Assembly (NCBI RefSeq): GCF_001427585.1
Contig: NZ_LMGY01000017.1
Span: 344,167-408,166, forward strand
Reading direction: 5' to 3'
Origin: Pseudoxanthomonas sp. Root630
GTDB lineage: Bacteria > Pseudomonadota > Gammaproteobacteria > Xanthomonadales > Xanthomonadaceae
DNA: 64,000 bases
Below are positions 6,960 through 15,554 of this stretch, one piece after another (the stretch's first letter is position 1; each line of letters opens with the position of its first letter). The notes under the pieces are model-generated. The model saw only the letters and a program-made list of their open reading frames with translations, had not been told where the DNA came from and ran no database searches. Made by a program: the position numbers and the translations under genes.

Positions 6960-9224
6960 ATGAGCCAAAACCACCACCCCCTTGCTCCTCATCCCCTGCG
7001 GGTAGGCCTGCTGGCTGCTCTATTGGCCGCTCCCGTCGCGGCCAAGCCGCCGGTCTATGCCACCCCCGCCGAAACCGCCTTCGTCGATGCCCTGCTGGCG
7101 AAGATGACGGTGGAGGAGAAGCTGGGCCAGCTGAACCAGCCGCCGGGCGTCGGCAACAACACCGGCCCGGCCGCGATGGCCGGCAACGAGGACCAGATCC
7201 GCCGCGGTGAGATCGGTTCCTACCTCGGCACCCAGGGCGCTGCGCTGACCTGCCGCCTGCAGAAGATCGCCGTCGAAGAGTCGCGCCTGGGGATTCCCCT
7301 GCTGTTCGGCTATGACGTGATCCACGGCCATCGGACGGTGTTCCCGGTGCCGCTGGGCGAGTCGTCCAGCTTCGATCCGGACGAAGTCCAGCACGCTGCG
7401 CGCATCGCCGCGATCGAGGCCGCCGCCCACGGCATCCACTGGACCTACGCGCCGATGGTCGACATCGCACGCGACCCGCGTTGGGGCCGCATCGTGGAAG
7501 GCGCCGGCGAAGATCCCTACCTGGGCTCGGTGCTCGCCGCGGCCCGCGTGCGCGGTTTCCAGGGCGACGACCTGCGCAAGCCGGATGCGGTGCTGGCCAC
7601 GGCCAAGCACTTCGTCGCCTATGGCGCCGCCGAAGCCGGGCGCGACTACAACGTGGCCGACATCTCCGAGCGCACATTGCACGAGGTCTACCTGCCGCCG
7701 TTCAAGGCGGCCGTCGATGCGGGCGCGCAGTCGATCATGGCCTCGTTCAACGAGATCGCCGGGGTTCCGATGCACGCGCACCGGCCGCTGATCCAGGACC
7801 TGCTGCGCAAGGAGTGGGGCTGGGACGGATTGCTCGTCAGCGACTACACCGGCGTGATGGAGCTGATGCCGCACGGCGTGGCTGCCAATCCGGAACAAGC
7901 CGGCGTGCTCGGCCTGCGCGCCGGCGTCGATGTCGACATGGTCAGCCAGATCTACGTCAAGGACCTGCCCGCTGCCGTCAAGGCGGGTCGGGTGCCGATG
8001 GCGGAGGTGGATGCCTCGGTGCGTCGCGTGCTCAACGCGAAGTACCGGCTCGGCCTCTTCGACGACCCGTATCGCTCCTGTACTGCCGACGGCGCGCGCG
8101 AACGCGCGCTGACGCTGACGCCGGAGCACCGCGCCGCGGCGCGCCGCATGGCGCAGAAGTCGATGGTGCTGTTGGAGAACGAGGGCAACGTGTTGCCGCT
8201 GTCGAAGTCCGTGCGCACGCTGGCGGTGATCGGTCCGCTGGCCGATCATCGCCGCGCGATGCTCGGCAACTGGGCCGTCGCGGGGCGTGAGGAGGACGCG
8301 ATCACGCCGCTGGAAGGCCTGAAGGCCGCGCTCGGCGACAAGACGCGGATCGTCGTGGCGAAGGGCGCCGACATCGACAGCCAGGACACCCGCGGTTTTG
8401 CCGAAGCGGTCGCCGCGGCGAAGCAGGCCGACGCCGTGGTGATGTTCCTCGGCGAGCACCCGGACATGAGCGCGGAAGCCAACAACCGCACCACGCTCGA
8501 TCTGCCCGGCGTGCAGGAGCAACTGGCGCTCGCCGTTGCGGCGACCGGCAAGCCGGTCGCCCTGGTGCTGCTCAATGGCCGGCCGCTGTCGATCGGCGGA
8601 TTGAAGGGCAAGGTGCCCGCGATCCTCGAAGCCTGGTTCCCCGGCGTGGAGGGCGGTCCGGCCATCGCGGACGTGCTGTTCGGTGACGTGAACCCGTCCG
8701 CGAAGCTCCCCGTGACCTTCCCGCACAACGTCGGCCAGGTGCCGATCTATTACGCACACAAGAACACCGGACGCCCGCCGCGCGAGGAAGAGAAGTACAC
8801 CAGCAAGTACCTCGACGTGCCGTGGACGCCGCTGTACGCCTTCGGCCACGGCCTCAGCTATACGACGTTCCGCTACGACGCACCGGTCGTGTCGAAGAAG
8901 ACGCTGGCACCCTCCGCGTTGCAGCAGCAGGTCAGCGTGCGGGTCACCAACACCGGCAAGCGGGCGGGCGAGGAAGTCGTGCAGCTGTACGTGCGCGATG
9001 ACGTCGCCAGCATCACCCGGCCGGTCAGGCAGTTGCGTGGGTTCCAGCGTGTCGCGTTGAAGCCGGGCGAGTCGAAGGTCGTCACCTTCGCACTCGGATT
9101 CGACGACTTGTCGATGCTGGATGACCGCATGCAGCGCGTGGTCGAGCCTGGCACGTTCACGGTGTTCGTCGGCGGCAGCTCCGACCAGACACGCGAGGTC
9201 GCTTTCGAGGTCGCCGCCAAGTAG
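6960..9224 (+). CDS. bglX: Glycoside hydrolase family 3 beta-glucosidase
   Basis: A 754-residue GH3 enzyme of the BglX type that releases glucose from the non-reducing ends of beta-glucosides. A signal peptide (LRVGLLAALLAAPVAA) predicts periplasmic or outer location. The order is the usual one: TIM barrel (TVEEKLGQLNQ, FGYDVIHGHRTVFP, EGAGEDPYLGS, ATAKHFVAYG), nucleophile Asp about 295 in LLVSDYTG, alpha/beta sandwich, then a fibronectin-III-like domain from about residue 640. Length fits E. coli BglX (765). GGGAGG precedes the ATG at 6960; the longer frame starts inside the operator region and is rejected. It is the first gene of the LacI-controlled locus. GH3 enzymes can act on sophorose, which would suit the GH144 neighbour. 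Confidence 0.93.
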   Translation: MSQNHHPLAPHPLRVGLLAALLAAPVAAKPPVYATPAETAFVDALLAKMTVEEKLGQLNQPPGVGNNTGPAAMAGNEDQIRRGEIGSYLGTQGAALTCRLQKIAVEESRLGIPLLFGYDVIHGHRTVFPVPLGESSSFDPDEVQHAARIAAIEAAAHGIHWTYAPMVDIARDPRWGRIVEGAGEDPYLGSVLAAARVRGFQGDDLRKPDAVLATAKHFVAYGAAEAGRDYNVADISERTLHEVYLPPFKAAVDAGAQSIMASFNEIAGVPMHAHRPLIQDLLRKEWGWDGLLVSDYTGVMELMPHGVAANPEQAGVLGLRAGVDVDMVSQIYVKDLPAAVKAGRVPMAEVDASVRRVLNAKYRLGLFDDPYRSCTADGARERALTLTPEHRAAARRMAQKSMVLLENEGNVLPLSKSVRTLAVIGPLADHRRAMLGNWAVAGREEDAITPLEGLKAALGDKTRIVVAKGADIDSQDTRGFAEAVAAAKQADAVVMFLGEHPDMSAEANNRTTLDLPGVQEQLALAVAATGKPVALVLLNGRPLSIGGLKGKVPAILEAWFPGVEGGPAIADVLFGDVNPSAKLPVTFPHNVGQVPIYYAHKNTGRPPREEEKYTSKYLDVPWTPLYAFGHGLSYTTFRYDAPVVSKKTLAPSALQQQVSVRVTNTGKRAGEEVVQLYVRDDVASITRPVRQLRGFQRVALKPGESKVVTFALGFDDLSMLDDRMQRVVEPGTFTVFVGGSSDQTREVAFEVAAK

Positions 9225-9352
9225 AGGCGGGGTGTTGCGGTAGTCGTGAATATGCTGCAACGCAAAATACTTGCGGATACCTGCGGGTGCCCGCAAGTGC
9301 ATGAATTCCAGGTGTTTTCGGCATCGAATAACGCGGGCTTTACACGTTTCCG
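9225..9352 (+). terminator. Possible terminator hairpin after bglX
   Basis: An 8-bp inverted repeat (ACTTGCGG at 9269-9276, CCGCAAGT at 9291-9298) follows the bglX stop. There is no clean T run after it, so termination is only possible. Confidence 0.35.
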
Positions 9353-9368
9353 TGAAAACGGTTACAGT
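9339..9368 (+). promoter_or_regulatory. lacI promoter with LacI-type operator 2 (9353-9366)
   Basis: TTTACA (9339-9344) and TACAGT (9363-9368) are separated by 18 bp, a good sigma-70 layout. The operator TGAAAACGGTTACA at 9353-9366 fills the spacer and overlaps the -10 box. This suggests the regulator represses its own gene. Confidence 0.7.
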
Positions 9369-9409
9369 CCGCGCCACTTACAGCAGTCATCACCGCGGAG
9401 GGGCGGGGA

Positions 9410-10438
9410 ATGGCGCGAACCTCGGTCACCATCAAGGATGTCGCACGTGAGGCACGGGTATCCGTGGCTACCGTTTCGCGTGCCTTGAACGGTCACGAGA
9501 ACGTCGCCGAAGCCGTGCGCCAGCAAGTCCTGGCCACTGCGGACCGCCTGCGTTACCAGCCCCATGCCGCCGCCCGCAGCCTCAGCAGTCGTCGCACCCA
9601 GACCATCGGCGTGGTGCTGCCCGATCTCTACGGCGAGTTCTTCTCGGAACTGATCCGCGGCATCGATCAGGTCGCACGCGCCCGCCGCCAGCATCTGCTG
9701 GTATCCAGCTATCACGGTCATCCGGAAGAGCAGGGCGAAGCCCTGCGTGCCATGCGTGGCCGCGTGGACGGCCTGCTCGTGCTCTCGCCTTACACCGATC
9801 AGCCTGGCTTCCTGGTGGACAACCTGCCGTCGGCGCTGCCGGTGGTGCTGATCAATACCGACGTGCAGGAAGCCGCCTATCCGGCGCTGACGATCGACAA
9901 CTACAGCGCAGCCGTGGCGATGGTCGAGCATCTGGCCCAGGCCGGTCACCGGCGCATCGCCTTCATTGGCGGCCCGGAAGGCAATTTCGACGCACGCGAA
10001 CGCCTGCGCGGTTACCGCGACGCGCTTGCGCGCTTCGTTCCCGGCGCGGCGCCGCTGGAGTTCGCGGGCGATTTCAGCGAATCCGCCGGTTACGAAGCCG
10101 GCAAGCGCATCGCGCAGATGAAGGAGCGCCCGCAGGCGGTGTTCGCCGCCAACGACATGACGGCGCTGGGTTGCCTGTACGCCTTCAACGAAGCCGGCGT
10201 GCGCGTACCGCAGGACATCGCGCTCGCGGGCTTCGACGACATTCCGCTCGCACGCTTCGTTCACCCGACCTTGACCACGATGCGGGTCAGTATCGCGGAG
10301 TTGGGTGGACAGGCGATGAGCCGGTTGCTGGACACGATTGATTCCGATGGCGAGCGCGTGGCGCCCTCGGCGACGCTGGTCCCCGAATTGATCGTGCGGG
10401 AATCGAGCATCGGAGCGGTGCCCCAGGCGAAGAAGTAG
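9410..10438 (+). CDS. LacI family transcriptional regulator of the sugar locus
   Basis: A 342-residue LacI/GalR-type regulator. The N-terminal helix-turn-helix reads TIKDVAREARVSVATVSRALNG (residues 6-27), followed by the hinge AARSLSSRRTQTIGVVLPDLYG. The rest is a periplasmic-binding-protein-like sugar sensor (ending VFAANDMTALGCLYAFNEAG, DIALAGFDDIPLARFVHP). A strong GGAGGGGCGGGGA ribosome site precedes the ATG. It sits between a GH3 gene and a TonB receptor and has an operator in its own promoter, so it is the most likely reader of the six operator copies. The inducer is unknown; a glucan-derived oligosaccharide is a reasonable guess. I do not assign a name such as BglR because orthology cannot be tested here. 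Confidence 0.93.
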   Translation: MARTSVTIKDVAREARVSVATVSRALNGHENVAEAVRQQVLATADRLRYQPHAAARSLSSRRTQTIGVVLPDLYGEFFSELIRGIDQVARARRQHLLVSSYHGHPEEQGEALRAMRGRVDGLLVLSPYTDQPGFLVDNLPSALPVVLINTDVQEAAYPALTIDNYSAAVAMVEHLAQAGHRRIAFIGGPEGNFDARERLRGYRDALARFVPGAAPLEFAGDFSESAGYEAGKRIAQMKERPQAVFAANDMTALGCLYAFNEAGVRVPQDIALAGFDDIPLARFVHPTLTTMRVSIAELGGQAMSRLLDTIDSDGERVAPSATLVPELIVRESSIGAVPQAKK

Positions 10439-10473
10439 CGAGGGAGAGGCACCCGCTTTTTTTTGGGCGGGCT

Positions 10474-10487
10474 TGTAACCGATTACA
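10474..10487. promoter_or_regulatory. LacI-type operator 3, upstream of TonB receptor
   Basis: TGTAACCGATTACA, a near-palindrome with the same spacing as the other sites, lies 53 bp before the TonB receptor start and 36 bp after the lacI stop. A run of eight T just upstream (10457-10464) may mark the end of the lacI transcript, but no stem is obvious. Confidence 0.7.
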
Positions 10488-10540
10488 GGCGGCCATCAAG
10501 CCGGCCAGCAATGAAACAACTTTTTGGAGGGAGAGAGCCA

Positions 10541-13500
10541 ATGAAGTATCGCAACCGTTCCACATTCCAACCCAAGCGCAAACTGCTGACCTGTGCCCTG
10601 GCCAGCGTGCTGGTCGTGGCCAGCGGCCACGCCATCGCGCAGTCCTCGAATGCCACGCTGCGCGGCAAGGCCGATGCCGGCGCGCAGGTCACCGCCGTCA
10701 ACACCGCCACCGGCAGCAAGCGCCAGGTGACGGCAAATGCGGATGGCAGCTACTCGCTCGCCGGGTTGCCGCCGGGTACCTATACGGTGTCTTCAGGCGG
10801 TACCGAACGCACGGTGACGCTGCAGGTCGCTACGTCCGTCAGCCTGGATCTCGTCGGCGGTGCGCCAGCGGCGCCTGCGGGTGATACGACCACGCTGGAC
10901 ACCGTCCGTGTGTCCGCACCGCCGCTGCAGGAGGTCAAGACCTCCGAAGTCGGCACCAACGTATCGTTGAAGCAGATCAACACGGTCCCGCAGCTGACGC
11001 GCAACTTCCTCGAGTTCGCCGACACCGTGCCGGGCATGCAGTTCGAGACCGACCAGAGCAGCGGCCAGTCCAAGCTGCGCGGCGGCGCCCAGAAGAGCAG
11101 CGCCATCAACGTGTACATCGATGGCGTCGGCCAGAAGAACTACGTGCTGACCGGTGGTGTGGCAGGCCAGGACCAGAGCGCAGGCAATCCGTTCCCGCAG
11201 CTGGCCATCGGCGAATACAAGGTCGTGACCTCGAACTACAAGGCCGAGTTCGACCAGGTGGGCTCGGCGGCGATCATCGCCCAGACCAAGTCGGGCACCA
11301 ACGAGTTCAAGGGTGAGCTCTTCACCCGTTACACCAATACCTCCATGCGTCAGCCGACGGTGGGTGAAGACGCTGCGGGTGTGGACAAGGCCCAGACCAA
11401 GCAGAACGAGTACGGTTTCGCGCTGGGTGGTCCGATCATCCAGGACAAGATGCACTTCTTCTTCAGCTACGAAGCCAAGGATTTCGTGCTGAACGTCGAT
11501 CCCGTCGCAACACCCCGTCAGTGGGAATCGTTCGAGGACTTCCTGCCTGCGGGTGTCCGCGCGCAGCTGGGCCCGACCACACAGCCGTTCAACGAAGACC
11601 TGTACTTTGGCAAGTTGAGCTGGGATGTGGGCGACAACGATCGTCTGGAGCTGTCGGCCAAATATCGCGACGAACAGGGTGTGAGCGGTGCAGGCGGTAC
11701 GACCACGGACAGCGCCGCGAAGGTCAACTTCAATACCGACAAGCGCTATGACCTGCGCTGGATGCATTACGGCGAGACGTTCCTCAATGAAGCGCGCGTG
11801 ACCTATGAGGACTCGCTGTTCAATCCGGCGGCGTTCACGATCGGCAACCAGTCGATCTACACCCGCGGGCCGAACCGCAATGATGTGCTGCTCACCGCCG
11901 ACTCGACCAGCGCCCTGTCGATCCAGCGCAAGGGTCAAAAGGGACCGGCGTTCCAGAACGACCTGACCTTCAACTCGTTTGAGTGGATGGGCGACCACGT
12001 AGTCAAGACCGGCATTAAGTTCAAGTCGGTTGAACTGACGCAGAGTGAAAACTCGGCCATCAATCCGACCTTCCGTTATTCGGTCAACGACGGTTCGCTG
12101 CCGATCACCGCTTACTCCCCGGTGGGTACCAACGTCATTCCCTATATGGTGAGCTTCAACGCTCCCTACGAGGGCGCATCGCCTATCGTCACGACCAAGG
12201 CCAAACAGTACGGCATCTATATCCAGGACGACTGGGATGTCACTGATCGCCTGCAGTTGAACCTCGGTCTGCGTTGGGACTACGAGGATATCCCGTCCTA
12301 CGTGGATTTCCGTACGCCGCAGGAAGTGGTGGACGCGCTGTATGGTCCGGGCACGGGTAGCAACTCGGGCGGCATCTACGCTGACCAGCTGCGCGCCGGT
12401 GGCGTCAACATCGAGGACTACATCAGCACCGGCAACAACCGCAAGGCCGACAAGAACAACTGGGCGCCACGCCTTGGTTTCTCGTACGACCTGACCGGCG
12501 ACGAGCGTTGGGTGCTGTTCGGCGGTGCGGGCCGCAGCTACGACCGCAACCTGTATGACTACCTGGGTCTGGAGCAGGTCAAGGCCGCGCTGGCGACCTA
12601 CGACATCAACTTCGTCGAGAGTTCGGGTTGCACGCCTGCGCCTGGCACCTGCGTGAACTGGGATCCGCGTTTCCTGAACGGGATCGACGAGCTGTACTCG
12701 CTGATCGACACGCGTCGTCGCAACGGCGAAATCGACCTGATGAACAACGATCTGGTCACGCCGTACTCCGACCAGTACTCGCTGGGCATCCGCGGCACCA
12801 TCGGCGAGTGGAACACGTCGGCGACGGTGGCCTACGTGCACAGCAAGGAAGGATTCGTCTTCACCCTGGGCAACCGCTATCCGAACGGTAACTTCTACGA
12901 CGCTCCGTCGTGGAATGCGAACGATATCGCTCAGCCCTGGGAGCACAACCCGCCGGGTTTCGGTGGGCTGATCCTGGGTGACAACGGTATCGAAACCAAG
13001 ACCACGCAGCTGCTGCTGTCGGCCGAGAAGCCGTACACCGAAGAGTCCGGTTGGGGCTTCACCGCGGGCTATACGTTCTCCCGCGCGAAGGGCAATCGGG
13101 GTGGCGACGAGCACTACTCCTTCGACGGTCCGACGATCGACGCCTATCCCTTCATCGACCTGAAGGCGGTTCCGCGCCATCGTCTGGTGATGACCGGCAT
13201 CTACGATCTGCCTTGGGGCGTTACCGCCTCGGCGAAGGTGACTCTGGCGACGCCGCCGCCGCTCAACTCCGTTGTCGGCTGGTGGGAGTACGGCTCTGCG
13301 ACCGCCGTGCCGCCGCTGATCGTCTCGACCGACACGCCTGGCACGCTGGGTACGAAGCAATTGGACCTGTCGCTGTCCAAGCGTTTCGATATCGCCGAGG
13401 ACATGGCGTTCGAAGTTCGCGCGGACATGATCAACGTCACCAACGCGAAGAACTACAGCTCGTACCGCACGGTCTGGGGTTCCGGTGGCGTATACGATCC

Positions 13501-13588
13501 TGAGACCAGCGTCGTCAGCACGGGCAACGGCGTCACCAGCTACACGCCGCCGCGTACGCTGTTCGTCAGTGCGCGTCTGACCTGGTAA
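10541..13588 (+). CDS. Oar-like TonB-dependent outer-membrane receptor
   Basis: A 1015-residue receptor that imports large ligands across the outer membrane using TonB energy. After a long basic signal peptide ending at AIAQ comes a carboxypeptidase-regulatory-like beta-sandwich (NATLRGKADAGAQVTAVNTA, ADGSYSLAGLPPGTYTV), then a TonB-box-like DTVRVSA and the plug (VPQLTRNFLEFADTVPG, NVYIDGVGQKNY). The remaining ~750 residues are the beta barrel, ending in LFVSARLTW with a terminal aromatic typical of BAM substrates. This architecture is the Oar/carbohydrate TBDR type abundant in Xanthomonadaceae. No SusD partner is encoded, as usual outside Bacteroidetes. GGAGG at 10526-10530 supports the ATG at 10541 over the in-frame ATG at 10511. 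Confidence 0.93.
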   Translation: MKYRNRSTFQPKRKLLTCALASVLVVASGHAIAQSSNATLRGKADAGAQVTAVNTATGSKRQVTANADGSYSLAGLPPGTYTVSSGGTERTVTLQVATSVSLDLVGGAPAAPAGDTTTLDTVRVSAPPLQEVKTSEVGTNVSLKQINTVPQLTRNFLEFADTVPGMQFETDQSSGQSKLRGGAQKSSAINVYIDGVGQKNYVLTGGVAGQDQSAGNPFPQLAIGEYKVVTSNYKAEFDQVGSAAIIAQTKSGTNEFKGELFTRYTNTSMRQPTVGEDAAGVDKAQTKQNEYGFALGGPIIQDKMHFFFSYEAKDFVLNVDPVATPRQWESFEDFLPAGVRAQLGPTTQPFNEDLYFGKLSWDVGDNDRLELSAKYRDEQGVSGAGGTTTDSAAKVNFNTDKRYDLRWMHYGETFLNEARVTYEDSLFNPAAFTIGNQSIYTRGPNRNDVLLTADSTSALSIQRKGQKGPAFQNDLTFNSFEWMGDHVVKTGIKFKSVELTQSENSAINPTFRYSVNDGSLPITAYSPVGTNVIPYMVSFNAPYEGASPIVTTKAKQYGIYIQDDWDVTDRLQLNLGLRWDYEDIPSYVDFRTPQEVVDALYGPGTGSNSGGIYADQLRAGGVNIEDYISTGNNRKADKNNWAPRLGFSYDLTGDERWVLFGGAGRSYDRNLYDYLGLEQVKAALATYDINFVESSGCTPAPGTCVNWDPRFLNGIDELYSLIDTRRRNGEIDLMNNDLVTPYSDQYSLGIRGTIGEWNTSATVAYVHSKEGFVFTLGNRYPNGNFYDAPSWNANDIAQPWEHNPPGFGGLILGDNGIETKTTQLLLSAEKPYTEESGWGFTAGYTFSRAKGNRGGDEHYSFDGPTIDAYPFIDLKAVPRHRLVMTGIYDLPWGVTASAKVTLATPPPLNSVVGWWEYGSATAVPPLIVSTDTPGTLGTKQLDLSLSKRFDIAEDMAFEVRADMINVTNAKNYSSYRTVWGSGGVYDPETSVVSTGNGVTSYTPPRTLFVSARLTW

Positions 13589-13614
13589 CGGGTACGACGT
13601 CATCGGCCATGTTC

Positions 13615-13636
13615 GGGACCCGCGCAAGCGGGTCCC
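13615..13636 (+). terminator. Stem-loop between TonB receptor and halogenase
   Basis: A perfect 9-bp stem (GGGACCCGC / GCGGGTCCC) with a GCAA tetraloop lies 27 bp after the receptor stop. The T run behind it is short (CATTTG), so it may be a partial terminator or an RNA-stabilising end that lowers halogenase expression relative to the receptor. Confidence 0.6.
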
Positions 13637-13655
13637 GTCATTTGGGGGAGGGGAG

Positions 13656-15176
13656 ATGGACGGGAACTCGATTCGCGAAGTCGTGGTGGTGGGCGGTGGT
13701 TCGGCCGGCTGGATGGCGGCTTCGGCACTGGTCAGGCATCTGGACCGGAACTGCAAGGTCCGGCTGGTGGAGTCCGACGAGATCGGCATCATCGGTGTCG
13801 GTGAGGCGACGGTGCCGCACATCCGCACCTTCAATGCACAGGCGTTGGGGCTGGACGAGGCGGAATTCGTCCGTGCCACGCAGGGCACCTTCAAGCTCGG
13901 CATCGAGTTCCGCGACTGGGCGCGCATCGGCGACCGCTACATGCATGGGTTCGGTACGGTGGGACATGACCCCGGGCCGGCCGCCTTCCATCATTATTGG
14001 TTGCGTTTGCTGCTCGCCGGCAAGAACGTTGGCGACATCGGTTCCTATCAGTTGCAGACGGCGGCCTCGCGCGAAGACCGGTTCCTCCCGGGCGCGAACG
14101 ACGTGCCGCCGACATCGCCGCTGGCATCGGTGGCGTACGCCTACCATTTCGACGCGACGCTCTATGCACGCTACCTGCGCGGGTTCGCAGAGGGGCAGGG
14201 CGTGGAGCGGATCGAAGGCAAGGTCGTCGATGTGGAACTTCGCCCGGAGGACGGCTTCGTCTCGGCCGTTGTCATGGCCGATGGCCGCAGGGTCGAAGGC
14301 GACCTGTTCATCGATTGCTCCGGCTTCCGTGGCCTGCTGATCGAACAGGCGCTCAAGACGGGTTACGAGGATTGGAGTCATTGGCTACCGTGCGATCGCG
14401 CGGTGGCCGTGCCATGCGCACGCGTGGGCGACCCGACGCCATATACACGTTCGACCGCGCGTACCGCGGGCTGGCAATGGCGCATTCCGCTGCAGCACCG
14501 CACCGGCAACGGCCTGGTCTACTGCAGTCGCTTCCTCAGTGACGACGAAGCTGCGAACACGCTGCTCTCGAATCTGGATGGCGAAGCTCAGGCAGAGCCG
14601 CGGCCGTTGCGTTTCGTCACCGGCAAGCGCAAACAGTTCTGGAACCGCAACGTCGTGGCGGTCGGATTGGCCAGCGGGTTCATGGAGCCGCTGGAATCGA
14701 CCAGTCTGTTGCTGATCCAGACTGCGATCCTGCGGTTGCTGGACATGTTCCCGCGGCAGGGCATCGACCCGGGTCTGGTGGCGCGCTACAACGAACGCAC
14801 GCACTTCGAATACGACCACATCCGGGATTTCCTGATCCTGCACTACAAGGCGGTGGAGCGCGACGAGCCCTTCTGGCGCGAATGCCGGGAGATGCCGATC
14901 CCCGACACGCTGCAGGCCAACATCGACCTGTTCCGCAACAGCGGGCGCTTCTACCGGGACGGCGAGGAGTTCTTCGCGCTGCAGAGCTGGATCCAGGTAA
15001 TGCTGGGCCAGCGCATCGTGCCGAGCGCGTACTCACCCCTGGTGGATCGGCTGTCGGAGGCGGAGGTCGAGGCCTTCGTGGCGAATGTCCGGCAGACGAT
15101 CGACCGCTGCGTGCAGGCGATGCCCAAGCACCAGGCCTTCATCGAGCGGCATTGCCGTGCGCCGGCGGTGGGCTGA
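13656..15176 (+). CDS. Flavin-dependent tryptophan halogenase family protein
   Basis: A 506-residue flavoprotein of the PrnA/tryptophan 7-halogenase family. It has the FAD motif GGGSAGWMAA (about 13-22), the active-site lysine in TFKLGIEF (about residue 80, cf. Lys79 of PrnA) and the family signature WQWRIP (about 273-278). By sequence it should form HOCl from FADH2, O2 and chloride. However, halogenase-like genes beside TonB receptors are frequent in Xanthomonas and Caulobacter sugar loci, and their true substrate is not known. The gene follows the receptor by 67 bp with a GGGGGAGGGGAG ribosome site. A free reduced flavin supply (reductase) is not encoded next to it. Confidence 0.9.
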   Translation: MDGNSIREVVVVGGGSAGWMAASALVRHLDRNCKVRLVESDEIGIIGVGEATVPHIRTFNAQALGLDEAEFVRATQGTFKLGIEFRDWARIGDRYMHGFGTVGHDPGPAAFHHYWLRLLLAGKNVGDIGSYQLQTAASREDRFLPGANDVPPTSPLASVAYAYHFDATLYARYLRGFAEGQGVERIEGKVVDVELRPEDGFVSAVVMADGRRVEGDLFIDCSGFRGLLIEQALKTGYEDWSHWLPCDRAVAVPCARVGDPTPYTRSTARTAGWQWRIPLQHRTGNGLVYCSRFLSDDEAANTLLSNLDGEAQAEPRPLRFVTGKRKQFWNRNVVAVGLASGFMEPLESTSLLLIQTAILRLLDMFPRQGIDPGLVARYNERTHFEYDHIRDFLILHYKAVERDEPFWRECREMPIPDTLQANIDLFRNSGRFYRDGEEFFALQSWIQVMLGQRIVPSAYSPLVDRLSEAEVEAFVANVRQTIDRCVQAMPKHQAFIERHCRAPAVG

Positions 15177-15199
15177 GTCCATCCGTCGCTTTGACGCTG

Positions 15200-15259
15200 C
15201 GGTGCAGCATTGAAGTGCTTTGTTTCCCTTGTTGAAACAAGTACTTGCAGGCTGCACCG
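15200..15259 (+). terminator. Long stem-loop after the halogenase gene
   Basis: CGGTGCAGC (15200-15208) pairs with GCTGCACCG (15251-15259). Inside, TTGTTTC (15219-15225) pairs with GAAACAA (15233-15239), and AAGT/ACTT pair between them. The 60-nt hairpin starts 24 bp past the stop. It lacks a T run, so it may act as a terminator, an mRNA 3' stabiliser, or both. Confidence 0.5.
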
Positions 15260-15276
15260 GGTGGAGTTGGCCGTTT

Positions 15277-15305
15277 TTGCCATGGGTTCTGAAAACGGTT
15301 ACATT
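15277..15305 (+). promoter_or_regulatory. GH144 promoter with LacI-type operator 4 (15290-15303)
   Basis: TTGCCA (15277-15282), a 17-bp spacer and TACATT (15300-15305) form a strong sigma-70 promoter. Operator TGAAAACGGTTACA at 15290-15303 overlaps spacer and -10 box, which should block polymerase. The predicted start near 15312 leaves a leader of about 240 nt before the GH144 start codon. Confidence 0.75.
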
Positions 15306-15311
15306 TCCGTG

Positions 15312-15533
15312 GTGAGATGTCATCCGTGGAGGGCGGACGTGACGCACGAGTGGCTTACCCGACGCGTGTCGCACGCAGGTGCGACGGCGCAGAGACGAGG
15401 GTCGCCGGTGCATCCGGCGACGGTAGCCCGTGCCTTCTCCGCCCGCTGCCCGCCAGGCACCGGAATCCCCCTTTTTCTTTGAACCGCCGTCGGGTCCTGT
15501 CGCCAACGCGGCGTGCAGTATTCCGCTCTCGCA
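15312..15533 (+). ncRNA. Structured 5' leader or possible small RNA before the GH144 gene
   Basis: Between two operators lies about 220 nt without a credible gene. It contains two perfect hairpins: GTCGCAC/GTGCGAC with loop GCAG (15368-15385) and GTCGCCGG/CCGGCGAC with a 5-base loop (15401-15421). A short TGCC/GGCA stem is followed by CCCCCTTTTTCTTT (about 15467-15480). This could be an attenuated leader or a short RNA that ends at the T run. No known riboswitch or RNA family is recognised. Confidence 0.35.
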
Positions 15534-15547
15534 TGTAAACGTTTACA
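15534..15547. promoter_or_regulatory. LacI-type operator 5, next to the GH144 start codon
   Basis: TGTAAACGTTTACA is a perfect palindrome and the best site of the set. It ends 7 bp before the ATG at 15555 and lies 244 bp (centre to centre) from operator 4, a distance that would allow a repression loop. Confidence 0.75.
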
Positions 15548-15554
15548 GCCCAGC

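Noticed and set aside
15210..15482. Short open frame between the halogenase and GH144 genes
   Set aside because: It starts inside a 60-nt hairpin, spans a promoter and operator, has no ribosome site and shows no protein-like pattern.
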